Position numbers and translations under genes: made by a program. Shown one piece after another: positions 1 to 8,534 of a DNA stretch of 64,000 nucleotides (the first letter of the stretch is position 1; each line of letters begins with the position of its first letter). The notes under the pieces were generated by a model. The model did not search any database. It was not told where the DNA came from and was given only the letters and a program-made list of their open reading frames with translations. The stretch is from Salinispora arenicola (GTDB lineage: Bacteria; Actinomycetota; Actinomycetes; Mycobacteriales; Micromonosporaceae): NCBI RefSeq assembly GCF_006716065.1, contig NZ_VFOL01000001.1, positions 124,001 through 188,000 on the forward strand. Direction: 5' to 3'.

Positions 1-1064
1 TGGTCGGCCAGTGCGAGACCCAGCTCGCGGCTCTTGAGTTCGATGCTGGCCCGTCCGGCCATCTCGGTGACGAGAATGCGCATGTGGTTTCCCACCGCCT
101 GTGGGTCCACATGGTTGTAGAACAACGGATCCACCTTGATCGCGCTCGCGTGCAGCCCCGCCTTGTGGGCGAAGGCCGCGGCACCGACGTACGCCTGGTG
201 GTCGTCGGGTGCGATGTTGGCGATGTCGGCGATGCCGCGGGACACCCGCACCATCCGTTCCAGGCAGCCCGCTGGTAGGACTGGCAGCCCGAGCTTGAGT
301 TGAAGGTTCGCCACCACCGCGAAGAGGTCGGCGTTGCCGGGTCGCTCGCCGTACCCGTTGGCAGTGCCCTGCACGTGCCGTACGCCCGCCTCCACCGCGG
401 CGATGGTGTTCGCCACGGCACAGGCGGTGTCGTCCTGGCCGTGGATGCCGAGTTGCTCGGGTGCCACGCCGAGTCGGGCGGTGAGGTCGGCGATCACGGC
501 GGTGACCTGGGACGGAAGCATGCCACCGTTGGTGTCGCACAGCACGAACCGCTCCGCACCGGCGGCGAGCGCGGCCTCGACCACCGACGAGGTGTACGTG
601 GGATCGTCACGGTAGCCGTCGAAGAAGTGCTCCCCGTCAACGAACACCCGCCGGCCCTCGGCCACCAGGTACGTCACGGTGTCATGGATCATCGCCAGGT
701 TCTCTTCCGCGGTGGTACGCAGGGCCCGCTGCACGTGCCGCAGGTCGGCCTTGGCGACCAGCGTGACGACGGGGGTCTCGGCGGCGAGCAGGCCGTGCAC
801 CTGCGGGTCGTTGTCGACGCCCAGACCGGCGCGACGGGTGGCGCCGAAGGCCACCAGCACCGCGTGGTTCAGGTCGAGGTCGGTGCGCGCGCGACGGAAG
901 AACTCGGTGTCCTTCGGTACCGCGCCCGGCCATCCTCCTTCGATGAAACCGACGCCGAACTCGTCGAGAAGCCGGGCCACCGCGAGTTTGTCGACGACCG
1001 AATAGCTGACCCCCTCGCGCTGGGCGCCGTCGCGCAGGGTCGTGTCGTATACCTGGAACGTCAT
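1..1064 (-). CDS. cimA: (R)-citramalate synthase, 3' part missing
   Basis: Condenses pyruvate and acetyl-CoA to citramalate, the first step of the threonine-independent route to 2-ketobutyrate and isoleucine. The 354 visible residues start MTFQVYDTTLRDGAQREG, the DRE-TIM (HMGL-like) barrel signature, and contain FIEGGWPGAVPKDTEFF, which is typical of the CimA/LeuA-like group (TIGR00977) rather than true LeuA; HGQDD and GYGERPGN carry conserved metal and substrate residues. ATG at 1064 follows GGAAAGGA at good spacing. The C-terminal regulatory domain lies beyond the window edge. The gene sits behind a leader-peptide attenuator, so expression is expected to respond to charged branched-chain tRNA. 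Homocitrate or isopropylmalate synthase is less likely. Confidence 0.93.
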   Translation of the reverse strand, partial: MTFQVYDTTLRDGAQREGVSYSVVDKLAVARLLDEFGVGFIEGGWPGAVPKDTEFFRRARTDLDLNHAVLVAFGATRRAGLGVDNDPQVHGLLAAETPVVTLVAKADLRHVQRALRTTAEENLAMIHDTVTYLVAEGRRVFVDGEHFFDGYRDDPTYTSSVVEAALAAGAERFVLCDTNGGMLPSQVTAVIADLTARLGVAPEQLGIHGQDDTACAVANTIAAVEAGVRHVQGTANGYGERPGNADLFAVVANLQLKLGLPVLPAGCLERMVRVSRGIADIANIAPDDHQAYVGAAAFAHKAGLHASAIKVDPLFYNHVDPQAVGNHMRILVTEMAGRASIELKSRELGLALAD

Positions 1065-1086
1065 CAAGGGTCCTTTCCCAAGCAAC

Positions 1087-1148
1087 AAAAAACCCCCCGC
1101 GGGAATGCGGGAGGTCTGCGCGCTCGGCGGGGTCGGGGGCCGGCGCGC
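1087..1148 (-). promoter_or_regulatory. cimA transcription attenuator
   Basis: On the minus strand, the leader stop codon (1150-1148) overlaps the base of hairpin 1 (1118-1148: arms GCGCGC/GCGCGC plus CGGC/GCCG with one bulge). Directly after it comes a terminator hairpin (1093-1114: CCTCCCGC paired with GCGGGGGG, loop ATTCCC) and six T (1092-1087) followed by GTTG. This is the classical attenuation layout: leader peptide, first hairpin, intrinsic terminator, then structural gene 22 nt later. A competing antiterminator pairing was not established by eye. Confidence 0.85.
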
Positions 1149-1180
1149 TAGCTGCCAATAATCAGGATGGTGTGGCTCAT
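1148..1180 (-). CDS. cimA leader peptide
   Basis: A ten-residue ORF, MSHTILIIGS, ends 33 nt before the attenuator terminator of cimA. It contains Ile-Leu-Ile-Ile in a row, and two of the Ile codons are ATT, a rare choice in a genome this GC-rich, so ribosome speed here should depend on charged Ile and Leu tRNA. An AGAGTGAAG stretch upstream could serve as ribosome binding site. Too short for ordinary gene callers. The regulatory role is inferred from codon content and the downstream hairpins. Confidence 0.85.
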   Translation of the reverse strand: MSHTILIIGS

Positions 1181-1477
1181 CGGCTTCACTCTGCCACCCG
1201 TCGGCCCTCCTGGGCACCCAAAATCCGCATTCCGGGACAGCGCGGATCGGGTTCCTGCTCCTCCCGCCCCGGCCCGCGAGCGGGCCATCCCGCGCGGGTC
1301 ACAGCCGGACGATGTCGACGCGGGCCCGCGCCAGATCCGCATGTGGGTGTACCCACCTCAACACCGGGTATAACCGGGGCGGTCAGGCACCAACCCGGAA
1401 CCGGGGTGGTTGGGCACCGGGATCGGGGCTGGTCAGGCACCAGAACCCCGGCAGCCGAGTGCTGGAGAGGAGACGCC
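1181..1477. other. intergenic region between cimA leader and PRC gene
   Basis: This divergent intergenic stretch should hold both promoters. It contains a short inverted repeat at 1343-1356 (GTGGGT-GT-ACCCAC) and a degenerate repeat at 1374-1447. TATAAC at 1369-1374 could be a -10 box for the plus-strand gene, but no convincing -35 box is visible. No coding sequence is supported. Confidence 0.5.
1374..1447. repeat. degenerate tandem repeat, about 3 copies
   Basis: Three imperfect copies of a unit of roughly 22-27 bp built on CGGGGYGGTCAGGCACC follow one another just upstream of the PRC-barrel gene. Copies differ at several positions, so the array is old or under drift. Confidence 0.5.
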
Positions 1478-1936
1478 ATGTCGCGGCGCGACCCTCGTCC
1501 CGCCCACCCCACGCCGAACCCCCTCGTCACCACCGACCCGGACGGATCCCAGGGCAGTGCGACCGGCGGCACGTTCGACCCGTGGCGGTACCGCGACGAC
1601 AGCACCGTGACCGGCGTCGACCTGGCGGGTTACCGGGTCGAGGCGAGTGACGGCGGAATCGGCAAGGTGGACCAGGCCAGTCACGACGTCAACTCCAGCT
1701 ACCTCGTGGTGGACACCGGCCCGTGGTTCTTCGGTCGGAAGGTCATGCTCCCCGCCGGCACGGTCAACCATGTCGACCACGACGAGCGAAAGGTCCACGT
1801 CGATCGCAGCAAGGACCAGATCAAGGCCGCGCCGGAGTTCGACGAGACCGCGGACACCGACCCGGCCTACCGGGACAAGCTCGGGGGTTACTACGGCGAC
1901 ACGTACTCGGCCATCCCACCGGGAACCGCGCGGTGA
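1478..1936 (+). CDS. PRC-barrel domain protein
   Basis: Encodes 152 residues. A disordered, Pro-rich N-terminus (residues 1-40) leads into a PRC-barrel fold: GYRVEASDGGIGKVDQAS followed by beta strands SSYLVVDTG, WFFGRKVMLPAG and a KVHVDRSKDQIKAAPEF segment. PRC barrels occur in RimM and in small actinobacterial stress or envelope proteins; the exact role here is unknown. ATG at 1478 is preceded by GGAGAGGAG. The stop codon overlaps a possible GTG (1933) in frame with the following phosphatase gene, so the two may be co-transcribed. No membrane segment is visible. Confidence 0.85.
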   Translation: MSRRDPRPAHPTPNPLVTTDPDGSQGSATGGTFDPWRYRDDSTVTGVDLAGYRVEASDGGIGKVDQASHDVNSSYLVVDTGPWFFGRKVMLPAGTVNHVDHDERKVHVDRSKDQIKAAPEFDETADTDPAYRDKLGGYYGDTYSAIPPGTAR

Positions 1937-1986
1937 CGGTGACTTCGGCGGGCGACACCCGCCGGGCCGACCGCTACCGTGGCAGG

Positions 1987-2715
1987 GTGGACGCCATTGA
2001 AGTCACCAGGTTCAACACTCTGTTCAACTTCCGCGACGTCGGCGGGCACGCCGGCCACGACGGACGCACCGTCCGTAGCGGACGACTGTTCCGCTCGGAC
2101 ACGCCGCACCGCCTGGCCGGCGCCGACCGGACGGCGTTCGCCTCGTTCGGCGTCCGCACCGTGCTCGACCTGCGTCGCCCACACGAGGTGGACCGTGACG
2201 GGCGGATCCCGGACTTCGCTGGGCTGACCTGGCGGCACATCCACCCGGAGCATGCCGAATGGTCCGATACCCCATTCCAACCCGGTGCCGACCTCGCTCG
2301 CTACCTCGCCGACCGATACGCCGACCTGGCCACGACCGGCACCGCCGGCCTGGCCGCGGCGATCGGACTGATCGCGGACGAGTCCAACGCCCCGCTCCTG
2401 GTGCACTGCGTCGCCGGCAAGGACCGAACCGGCATCGTCTGTGGACTCACCCTGGCCGTACTGGGCGTCTCCGACGACGACATCGCCACGGACTACGCGT
2501 TGAGCACCGCGGCCGGCGAGCGCTTCCAGGCCTGGTTCGCCACAACGGGCATGGCGGTGCACCCGGCCCTGCCGCCGCTGACCTGCCCCGAGGAAGCGAT
2601 GATGCTCTTCCTCGCCGAGCTGCGCGACTCCTACGGCTCGGTCGAGGGCTACCTGCGCCACGCGGGGGTCAGCGACGCCCAGGTGGCCGCACTCCGCGAC
2701 CACCTGCTGGAGTAG
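1987..2715 (+). CDS. tyrosine-protein phosphatase (LipA/Y_phosphatase3 type)
   Basis: About 242 residues. The catalytic P-loop HCVAGKDRTG (HCxxGKDRTG) is intact, with Cys nucleophile and Arg, and the N-terminus FNFRDVGGHAGHDGRTVRSGRLFRS is typical of the Y_phosphatase3 family that dephosphorylates phosphotyrosine or phosphoinositides. The GTG at 1987 has only a weak GGCAGG upstream; an alternative GTG at 1933 overlaps the stop of the PRC gene (GTGA) and would allow translational coupling. It faces ilvE tail to tail with only 12 nt between them. Physiological substrate unknown. Confidence 0.87.
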   Translation: MDAIEVTRFNTLFNFRDVGGHAGHDGRTVRSGRLFRSDTPHRLAGADRTAFASFGVRTVLDLRRPHEVDRDGRIPDFAGLTWRHIHPEHAEWSDTPFQPGADLARYLADRYADLATTGTAGLAAAIGLIADESNAPLLVHCVAGKDRTGIVCGLTLAVLGVSDDDIATDYALSTAAGERFQAWFATTGMAVHPALPPLTCPEEAMMLFLAELRDSYGSVEGYLRHAGVSDAQVAALRDHLLE

Positions 2716-2727
2716 CCAGGGACCACC

Positions 2728-3825
2728 TCAGAGTACGTGGTGGGCCCAGTTGTATGGATCTGCGGCCTTGCCACGTTGGATGTCGACGAGCTGCTGACGC
2801 AGCGCCATGGTGACCCGGCCAGGCTCACCGCCGCCGATGCGGAACTCACCGTCGGGGGAACGGACCGCGCCGACCGGCGTGATCACCGCGGCCGTTCCGC
2901 AGGCGAAGACCTCACGCAGGCGGCCGCTCGCCGCGTCGGCCTGCCAGTCGGTAAAGGCGATCGGCTGCTCCGCCACCTGGTGGCCGGCCTCGGCGGCGAG
3001 CGCGAGCACCGACTCCCGGGTGATGCCGGGCAGGATGGTGCCGGTCAGCGGCGGGGTGACCAGAGTACCGTCGTCGTAGACGAAGAACAGGTTCATGCCA
3101 CCCAGTTCGTCGACGAAGCGGCGCTCCACCGCGTCCAGGAAGACGACCTGGTCGCAGCCGTGTTCAAGGGCCTCCGCGTGGGCGACCAACGAACTGGCGT
3201 AGTTGCCGCCGCACTTGGCGGCGCCGGTGCCACCGGGCGCGGCCCGGGTGTAGTCCGGCGAGGCCCAGACGGTGACCGGCTTCACCCCACCGGAGAAGTA
3301 CGCGCCGACCGGGGAGGCGATCACCGCGTACAGGTATTCGTTGGCGGGCCGCACACCCAGGAAGACCTCGCTGGCGAACATGAACGGCCGCAGGTAGAGG
3401 CTGCCGTCCTCACCCTCGGGAATCCACTCCCGGTCGACCTCGATCAGCCGGCGCAGGGAATCGACGAACACCGACTCGGGCAGCGTGGGCATTGCCATCC
3501 GCCGGGCGGACGCGGCGAACCGGGCCGCGTTGGCGTACGGCCGGAACATGGTCACGCCACCACTGACGGTCCGGTACGCCTTCATGCCCTCGAAGATCTC
3601 CTGGGCGTAGTGCAGGACCGCGGCGGCCGGGTCCATCGGGATCGGCGCCCGCGCCTCGACCCGCGCGTCGTACCAGCCCTTGCCGGCGGCATAGCGGATG
3701 GTGACCATGTGGTCGGTGAAGACCCGCCCGAAGCCCGGGTCGGCCAGCAGCGCGGCCCGGTCCGTGGCGGATACCGGCGCGGGATTCGGACGGATCTCGA
3801 AGTCGAGCTTGTCACCACCGCTCAT
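2728..3825 (-). CDS. ilvE: branched-chain amino acid aminotransferase
   Basis: Catalyses the final transamination of 2-ketoisovalerate, 3-methyl-2-oxovalerate and 4-methyl-2-oxopentanoate with glutamate. The 365 residues match class IV aminotransferases; the PLP lysine is K204 in GAAKCGGNYASS, and GGMNLFFV and LTGTILPGITR are the other cofactor-binding segments. ATG at 3825 follows GGGAGG; longer in-frame starts lack a ribosome binding site and family similarity. The leader carries an 8-bp-arm inverted repeat at 3854-3872. Lies next to leuB, cimA and the ilv genes, consistent with branched-chain synthesis. Confidence 0.96.
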   Translation of the reverse strand: MSGGDKLDFEIRPNPAPVSATDRAALLADPGFGRVFTDHMVTIRYAAGKGWYDARVEARAPIPMDPAAAVLHYAQEIFEGMKAYRTVSGGVTMFRPYANAARFAASARRMAMPTLPESVFVDSLRRLIEVDREWIPEGEDGSLYLRPFMFASEVFLGVRPANEYLYAVIASPVGAYFSGGVKPVTVWASPDYTRAAPGGTGAAKCGGNYASSLVAHAEALEHGCDQVVFLDAVERRFVDELGGMNLFFVYDDGTLVTPPLTGTILPGITRESVLALAAEAGHQVAEQPIAFTDWQADAASGRLREVFACGTAAVITPVGAVRSPDGEFRIGGGEPGRVTMALRQQLVDIQRGKAADPYNWAHHVL

Positions 3826-3853
3826 CGCGCTGACCTCCCTGGGAATGGACGAC

Positions 3854-3872
3854 GGCATGCGACCCGCATGCC
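3854..3872 (-). promoter_or_regulatory. inverted repeat in ilvE leader
   Basis: Perfect arms GGCATGCG and CGCATGCC with a 3-nt spacer lie 29 nt upstream of the ilvE start. It could be an operator or an mRNA hairpin. A second, shorter palindrome CACCCG-A-CGGGTG is at 3922-3934. No regulator is identifiable from sequence alone. Confidence 0.45.
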
Positions 3873-3956
3873 GAGTTGGTGCGAGCAAACTTACCCCGAA
3901 CGGTCGTTCAGCGGGTAGCGGCACCCGACGGGTGACCAGCCGAAGGCGCGATCCCT

Positions 3957-4095
3957 GGTCAGCGGGTCGAAATGGTCAACCGGCCGGGGCGGACAGCGGG
4001 CCGAGACGGTCAACCTGCCGGCACGGACAGCGGGTCGAAATGGTCAACCGGCCGCGTACGGACAGCGGGTCGAAATGGTCAGCCGGCCGCGTACG
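3957..4095. repeat. 34-bp tandem repeat spanning the leuB stop codon
   Basis: Four copies of a 34-35 bp unit begin at AGCGGG positions 3961, 3995, 4029 and 4064. On the minus strand each unit reads as the last codons of leuB (GCGGCCGG-TTGA or -CTGA), then CCATTTCGACCCGCTG. The copy at 4064-4095 includes the real leuB stop; the next ones repeat that end downstream. Two copies are nearly identical; the copy at 3995 has drifted. Confidence 0.85.
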
Positions 4096-5110
4096 CGGCC
4101 AGTCGGTCACCGACGTCCTCGGTGCGCATCGGTGCACCGGGCGCCCGTCCGATCAGTTCCGCCGCCACGGCTGCGGTAATCCGGGCCGCCGGCTCGGGGT
4201 GCCCGAGCTGGTCCAGCAGGAGCGCGGCGGAGAGCACCGCCGCTACCGGGTCGGCCAGGCCGCGGCCGGCGATGTCCGGAGCGGACCCGTGCACCGGCTC
4301 GAACATCGACGGGTACGCGCCCTCCGGGTTGATACTGCCGCTGGCCGCGAGCCCGATTCCACCGGTGACGGCGGCGGCGATGTCGGTGAGAATGTCACCG
4401 AAGAGGTTGTCGGTGACCAGCACGTCGTATCGCTGGGGCTGGGTCACCAGGAACATCGCGGCGGCGTCGACGTGCTGGTATTCGGTCGTCACGTCGGGGT
4501 GCTCGGCGGCGACGTCGGCGAAGGTACGGGCCCACAGCGAGCCGGCGTGGGTGAGGACGTTGGTCTTGTGCACGAGCGTGACCTTGCGCTCTTCCCGCCG
4601 TTCCGCGCGGGCGAACGCGTCCCGGATCACCCGCTCGACCCCGTGCCGGGTGTTCAGGCTCTCCTCGGTGGCGATCTCGGCCGGGGTACCGCGGTGCAGC
4701 GAGCCACCGGCACCGGCATACAGCCCCTCGGTGCCTTCACGGACCACCACCAGGTCGACCTCACCGGGCTTGACGCCGCCGAGTGGACCGGTCGTGCCGG
4801 GCCAGAGCCGGGACGGGCGCAGGTTGACGTACTGGTCGAAGGCGAATCGCAACGTCAGCAGCAGGCCCCGCTCCAGCACACCGGGCGGGACGCTGGGGTC
4901 ACCGACGGCGCCGAGTAGGATGGCGTCGTGCTCGGCCAGCTCAGCGAGCACCGAGTCGGGCAACACCTCGCCAGTGCGGTGGTAGCGCGCGGCACCCAGG
5001 TCATACTCGGTGGCCTGCACGTCGGGGACCACCGCGTCGATGACCTTGCGGGCCTGTGCGACCACTTCGGGGCCGATTCCGTCCCCGGCCACCACCGCGA
5101 TCCGTGCCAC
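4079..5110 (-). CDS. leuB: 3-isopropylmalate dehydrogenase
   Basis: Oxidatively decarboxylates 3-isopropylmalate with NAD in leucine synthesis; with CimA in the same region it may also act on the methylmalate analogue. The 343 residues start [16 protein letters not shown] and include the [10 protein letters not shown] substrate loop and the metal-binding [13 protein letters not shown] at 5110 follows AAAGGAG at 6 nt. No upstream in-frame start has comparable support. The 3' end is tandemly repeated downstream. Cytoplasmic homodimer by family knowledge. Confidence 0.96.
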   Translation of the reverse strand: MARIAVVAGDGIGPEVVAQARKVIDAVVPDVQATEYDLGAARYHRTGEVLPDSVLAELAEHDAILLGAVGDPSVPPGVLERGLLLTLRFAFDQYVNLRPSRLWPGTTGPLGGVKPGEVDLVVVREGTEGLYAGAGGSLHRGTPAEIATEESLNTRHGVERVIRDAFARAERREERKVTLVHKTNVLTHAGSLWARTFADVAAEHPDVTTEYQHVDAAAMFLVTQPQRYDVLVTDNLFGDILTDIAAAVTGGIGLAASGSINPEGAYPSMFEPVHGSAPDIAGRGLADPVAAVLSAALLLDQLGHPEPAARITAAVAAELIGRAPGAPMRTEDVGDRLAAYAAG

Positions 5111-5330
5111 GTCCACTCCTTTGTCTCGGTCTCGGCCCCGACCGTACGCCGCTGTCCCGGACCCCGGTACAGACCTTCCATCATTTGGGAATTCGGATGT
5201 ACAGGAGGCTGCCAGGTGACATTCATGTACTGGTGATCTCCACTGCCTATCCTGAGGACCAAACGGGGGTGTGGGGCCACGGACCCAGGACCAACGCCGC
5301 ACCGCAACGGGCCAGCGGCCGGGAGGCACG

Positions 5331-6185
5331 ATGAGAACGAAGATCGACGAACAGCAGCGCGGCCGCTGGATCGGCCCCTCCCTGCTCCGGCCACAGCCAC
5401 GTCCGGACCTTCGCCTGGGCGCCAACCAGGGCCGGGTCAGTGGGACCGGATCCACAACCGGGGATCGGATCGCCGTCACGCACACCGTCCGCACCACCAC
5501 CGCCGAGTACACCCTGCTGTTCAACGCACCGGAGTGGCTTGGCCGCCGGGGCGTCGGCGAGGCCCTTCGGGACACCGTGGCGGAACTGCGCGCCGTCGAC
5601 CTGGCCTACGGGCCGACCCGCCCGGAGAGCCTGGTCTCGCGGTTACGGCGGGGCGAGATCGGTCCCGAGTCGTACCCACCGCTCGCTGACCTCGTGGACC
5701 GCTGCACCGCGATGCGGGCCGCGACCGACGGCTGGTTCGATGCCTGGGCGGTGCCCGGCGGCTTCGACCCGGGCGGACTGCTCGGCGGGTGGGCGGTGGA
5801 ACGGGCCGCGGCCCGGTTGCGGGCTGCGGGCATCCACGACTACGCCGTGCTCACCGGCGCCGACCTCGTCGTACGCGGGCACGCGGCGCACGGGGGGCCG
5901 TGGCGGGTCGCCGTACACCACCCCAACGACCGGCGCCGATCACCGCTGGTGTTGGAGATGACCGCCGGGGCGATCGGCACGTCCGGAGTGACCGGGCGGC
6001 GGGGGCACGTGGTGGACCCGCACACCGGGGAACCCGCGGAGCAGTTCGTCGCCGCCACCGTGATCGGGCCGGATCTCGCTGTCGCCGACGCCTACGCCAC
6101 CGCGCTCTACGCCGCTGGCCCGGCCGGATTGACCTGGTTCCACAGCGGATCGGACTACCGGGCCCTGCCTGCGCACCGCCGCTGA
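5331..6185 (+). CDS. ApbE family FAD:protein FMN transferase-like protein
   Basis: 284 residues. The segment [19 protein letters not shown] (about 145-164) and [13 protein letters not shown] (about 228-240) match the two ApbE hallmarks that bind FAD and metal. ApbE enzymes attach FMN to Thr in partner flavoproteins such as Rnf/Nqr subunits and fumarate reductases; no such partner is visible here, and the protein lacks the lipoprotein signal of secreted ApbE, so it is likely cytosolic. ATG at 5331 follows GGGAGG. A hairpin at 6223-6243 follows the stop. Confidence 0.8.
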   Translation: MRTKIDEQQRGRWIGPSLLRPQPRPDLRLGANQGRVSGTGSTTGDRIAVTHTVRTTTAEYTLLFNAPEWLGRRGVGEALRDTVAELRAVDLAYGPTRPESLVSRLRRGEIGPESYPPLADLVDRCTAMRAATDGWFDAWAVPGGFDPGGLLGGWAVERAAARLRAAGIHDYAVLTGADLVVRGHAAHGGPWRVAVHHPNDRRRSPLVLEMTAGAIGTSGVTGRRGHVVDPHTGEPAEQFVAATVIGPDLAVADAYATALYAAGPAGLTWFHSGSDYRALPAHRR

Positions 6186-6222
6186 CAGGCTCCTGGACGG
6201 CACGTACACCGGCGGCGTGGGC

Positions 6223-6243
6223 GGGGGCTCACGATCGGCCCCC
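6223..6243 (+). terminator. hairpin after ApbE-like gene
   Basis: GGGGGC and GCCCCC arms with a 9-nt loop lie 38 nt after the stop codon. No T run follows, as is common for actinobacterial terminators. Confidence 0.45.
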
Positions 6244-6514
6244 ACAGTCTCGGCAACGACCGTGAGGGCCGGTCAGCGACGATTGCGCGTGGCTCGCGCA
6301 TCCGAGGGATGCGGGCCAGCCGGGCCGGACGTCAACCTCGCCACCCGAAGACGGGCCACGTCGCGAACTCGGCCAGCGACCGCACCGGTACGCTAGCGAA
6401 TTGACATAACTCTAGGCAAGAGGCTCTACTACGGACGCTCCCCAGAGGAATGCGCAGCTGGCCTGCGGTAGGGCGATTTCGACATGGCGAACGACAGATG
6501 GCACGCTATCCGCC
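6244..6514. other. intergenic region with possible promoter
   Basis: TTGACA at 6401-6406 matches a -35 box and TCTACT at 6425-6430, 18 nt later, is a fair -10 box for the small gene starting at 6515. Nothing else is recognised in this stretch. Confidence 0.4.
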
Positions 6515-6871
6515 GTGAGTTTCGATCTAAGCGTGTGGGCCCTGGCTGATGGGGCAACACCCGAGGACGTGCGGACAGCCGTGCAGCGGTGCCGAGCAGG
6601 GCACCACCCCGAACGCCAGCCCGATCCCCGGGTCGTCGGGTTCCATCAGGCGATCACTGCCGCCTACCCGGATCGGCCGGGTGTGGCGGACACCCCGTGG
6701 GCGGTGGCGCCGTTACACACCGCCGGCGACCACATCGAGCTGAACCTGCACCCCACCTGCGCGGACCAGGTACTGCTGGACATCGAACGGCTGGCCGGCG
6801 AACACCGGCTGATGCTGTTCGACGCCCAGGACGGGTCGGTCTACCCACCGCCCGACCACGTGGGCGGCTAA
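6515..6871 (+). CDS. conserved hypothetical protein (MSFDLSVW family)
   Basis: 118 residues starting MSFDLSVWALADGATPEDV, an opening seen in a family of small uncharacterised actinobacterial proteins. The C-terminal half (DQVLLDIERLAGEHRLMLFDAQDGSVYPP) looks like a small alpha/beta domain. GTG at 6515; ribosome binding site weak. No signal peptide or membrane segment. It converges on serA with a hairpin between them. Function not known. Confidence 0.7.
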   Translation: MSFDLSVWALADGATPEDVRTAVQRCRAGHHPERQPDPRVVGFHQAITAAYPDRPGVADTPWAVAPLHTAGDHIELNLHPTCADQVLLDIERLAGEHRLMLFDAQDGSVYPPPDHVGG

Positions 6872-6898
6872 CCGTCCTACGTGGTCCCCCAGGCCGCG

Positions 6899-6926
6899 GA
6901 GGGCCCGACGAGCGGGCCGAGCCCTC
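6899..6926. terminator. hairpin between convergent genes
   Basis: GGCCCG (6902-6907) and CGGGCC (6913-6918) form a 6-bp stem with loop ACGAG, flanked by GAGGGC/GCCCTC that could pair instead. It lies between the hypothetical gene and serA, which converge. No T run. Confidence 0.45.
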
Positions 6927-6938
6927 CCCGACCGCGAA

Positions 6939-8534
6939 TCACTCCTCGCGCAGGTCGGCGGCGCTGGCCGAGGTCGCACCGACCGAGTCGGCGACCGAGG
7001 TGAGCAGGTCGGCTCCGAGGGCCTGGTCAACGGTGAGGGTCATCAGCGTCTCACCACCGGCCTCCCGCCGGGCCACCTGCATCGCGGCGATGTTGACGCC
7101 GGCCGCGCCGAGCAGCGTGCCGACGGTGCCGACGACACCAGGCCGGTCGACGTAGCGGAGGAAGACGAGGATGCCCTCCGCCCCGATCTCCACGTCGAAG
7201 CCGTCCACCTCCGTCAGCTTGTTGACGTCGCGGGCGCCGGTGGTGCTGGTGCCGGAGACGCTGACCGTGCGGCCGTCGGGCAGGGCCCCGCGGATGGTGA
7301 CCAGCACCGGGTCGTCGGCCGTCTCGGGCTGGGTGGCGAGTGACACCTCGACCCCCCGCTCGGCCGCCAGGTGCGGCGCGTTGACGTAGGTGACCTGCTC
7401 CTCCACCACCGAGCTGAACAGCCCCTTGGTCGCCGCGAGCTTGAGCACCGAGACGTCGTTCCTGACCACCTCGCCCCGCACGTCCACGGTCACGCTCGCG
7501 GCGACCCCGCCAGCCACCGCGGTGAAGGCCCGGCCCAGCTTCTCAGCCAGCGGCAACAGCGGCCGGACGTCCTCAGCGACCACGCCACCGGTCTGCACGT
7601 TCACCGCGTCCGGCACGAACTCGCCCTGCAATGCCAGCTTGACGCTACGGGCGACGGCGAGGCCGGCCTTGTCCTGCGCCTCGTGGGTGGAGGCGCCGAG
7701 GTGCGGGGTGGCCACCACGTTGTCGAACGCGAACAGCGGCGACGAGGTGCAGGGCTCCTTGGCGTACACGTCCACGCCGGCTCCAGCGACACGCCCCTCG
7801 GCGATAGCGTCCGCGAGGGCCTGCTCGTCCACGAGACCGCCCCGGGCGGCGTTGACGATGCGCACCCCGGGCTTGACGCCCGCCAGTTCCTTCTCCCCGA
7901 TCAGACCCACCGTCTCCGGTGTCTTCGGCAGGTGGATGGAGATGAAGTCGCTCTCCCGCAGCAGTTCCTCCAGGCCGACGAGGCGGACGCCGAGCTGTGC
8001 CGCCCGAGCCGGCTGGATGTACGGGTCGTAGGCGATGAGCCGAGTGCCGAAGGCGGCGATCCGCTGCGCGAAGAGGACGCCGATGCGCCCGAGGCCGACC
8101 ACGCCGACGGTCTTGCCCTGGACCTCCACCCCGGTGTACTTCGACCGCTTCCACTCCCCCGCCTTCAACGCCGTGCTGGCGCTGGCGGTGTTGCGGGCGA
8201 CCGCGAGCAGCAGGGCAACCGCCTGCTCCGCCGCGGAGACGATGTTGGAGGTGGGGGCGTTGACGACCATGACACCCCGCGTGGTGGCCGCCGGTACCTC
8301 GACGTTGTCCAGGCCGACACCGGCCCGGGCGACCACCTTGAGCCGCGGCGCCGCCGCGATCGCCTCGGCGTCGATTCGCGTCGCACTGCGGACGATAACG
8401 GCGTCAGCCTCGGACAGTGCCGAGAGCAGGGCCGGGCGGTCGGTGCCATCCACGTGCCGGACGTCGAAGTCGTGGGCGAGCACCTCGATGGCGGCGGGGG
8501 CGAGTTCTTCGGCGATCAGTACGACGGGATTCAT
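6939..8534 (-). CDS. serA: D-3-phosphoglycerate dehydrogenase
   Basis: First step of serine synthesis: oxidises 3-phosphoglycerate with NAD. The 531 residues have the long (type I, mycobacterial-like) layout: substrate domain, NAD-binding VVGLGRIG (146-152), catalytic [22 protein letters not shown] and HLGAST segments, then an intervening domain and a C-terminal ACT domain (about 455-531, LRYVDRPGVVGTVGTLLGAAGVNIAAMQV) for serine feedback. ATG at 8534 follows AGAGGA. It lies 289 nt downstream of ilvC; TACGAT at 8643-8648 on the minus strand may be its own -10 box. Confidence 0.96.
   Translation of the reverse strand: MNPVVLIAEELAPAAIEVLAHDFDVRHVDGTDRPALLSALSEADAVIVRSATRIDAEAIAAAPRLKVVARAGVGLDNVEVPAATTRGVMVVNAPTSNIVSAAEQAVALLLAVARNTASASTALKAGEWKRSKYTGVEVQGKTVGVVGLGRIGVLFAQRIAAFGTRLIAYDPYIQPARAAQLGVRLVGLEELLRESDFISIHLPKTPETVGLIGEKELAGVKPGVRIVNAARGGLVDEQALADAIAEGRVAGAGVDVYAKEPCTSSPLFAFDNVVATPHLGASTHEAQDKAGLAVARSVKLALQGEFVPDAVNVQTGGVVAEDVRPLLPLAEKLGRAFTAVAGGVAASVTVDVRGEVVRNDVSVLKLAATKGLFSSVVEEQVTYVNAPHLAAERGVEVSLATQPETADDPVLVTIRGALPDGRTVSVSGTSTTGARDVNKLTEVDGFDVEIGAEGILVFLRYVDRPGVVGTVGTLLGAAGVNIAAMQVARREAGGETLMTLTVDQALGADLLTSVADSVGATSASAADLREE

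Noticed and set aside
300..1151. Long plus-strand frame opposite cimA
   Set aside because: It is the complement of a clearly conserved enzyme and has no similarity of its own; high GC creates long antisense frames throughout the window.
5197..5334. Small frame [12 protein letters not shown]... overlapping the ApbE-like start by ATGA
   Set aside because: The overlap suggests coupling, but there is no ribosome binding site or similarity; considered chance.
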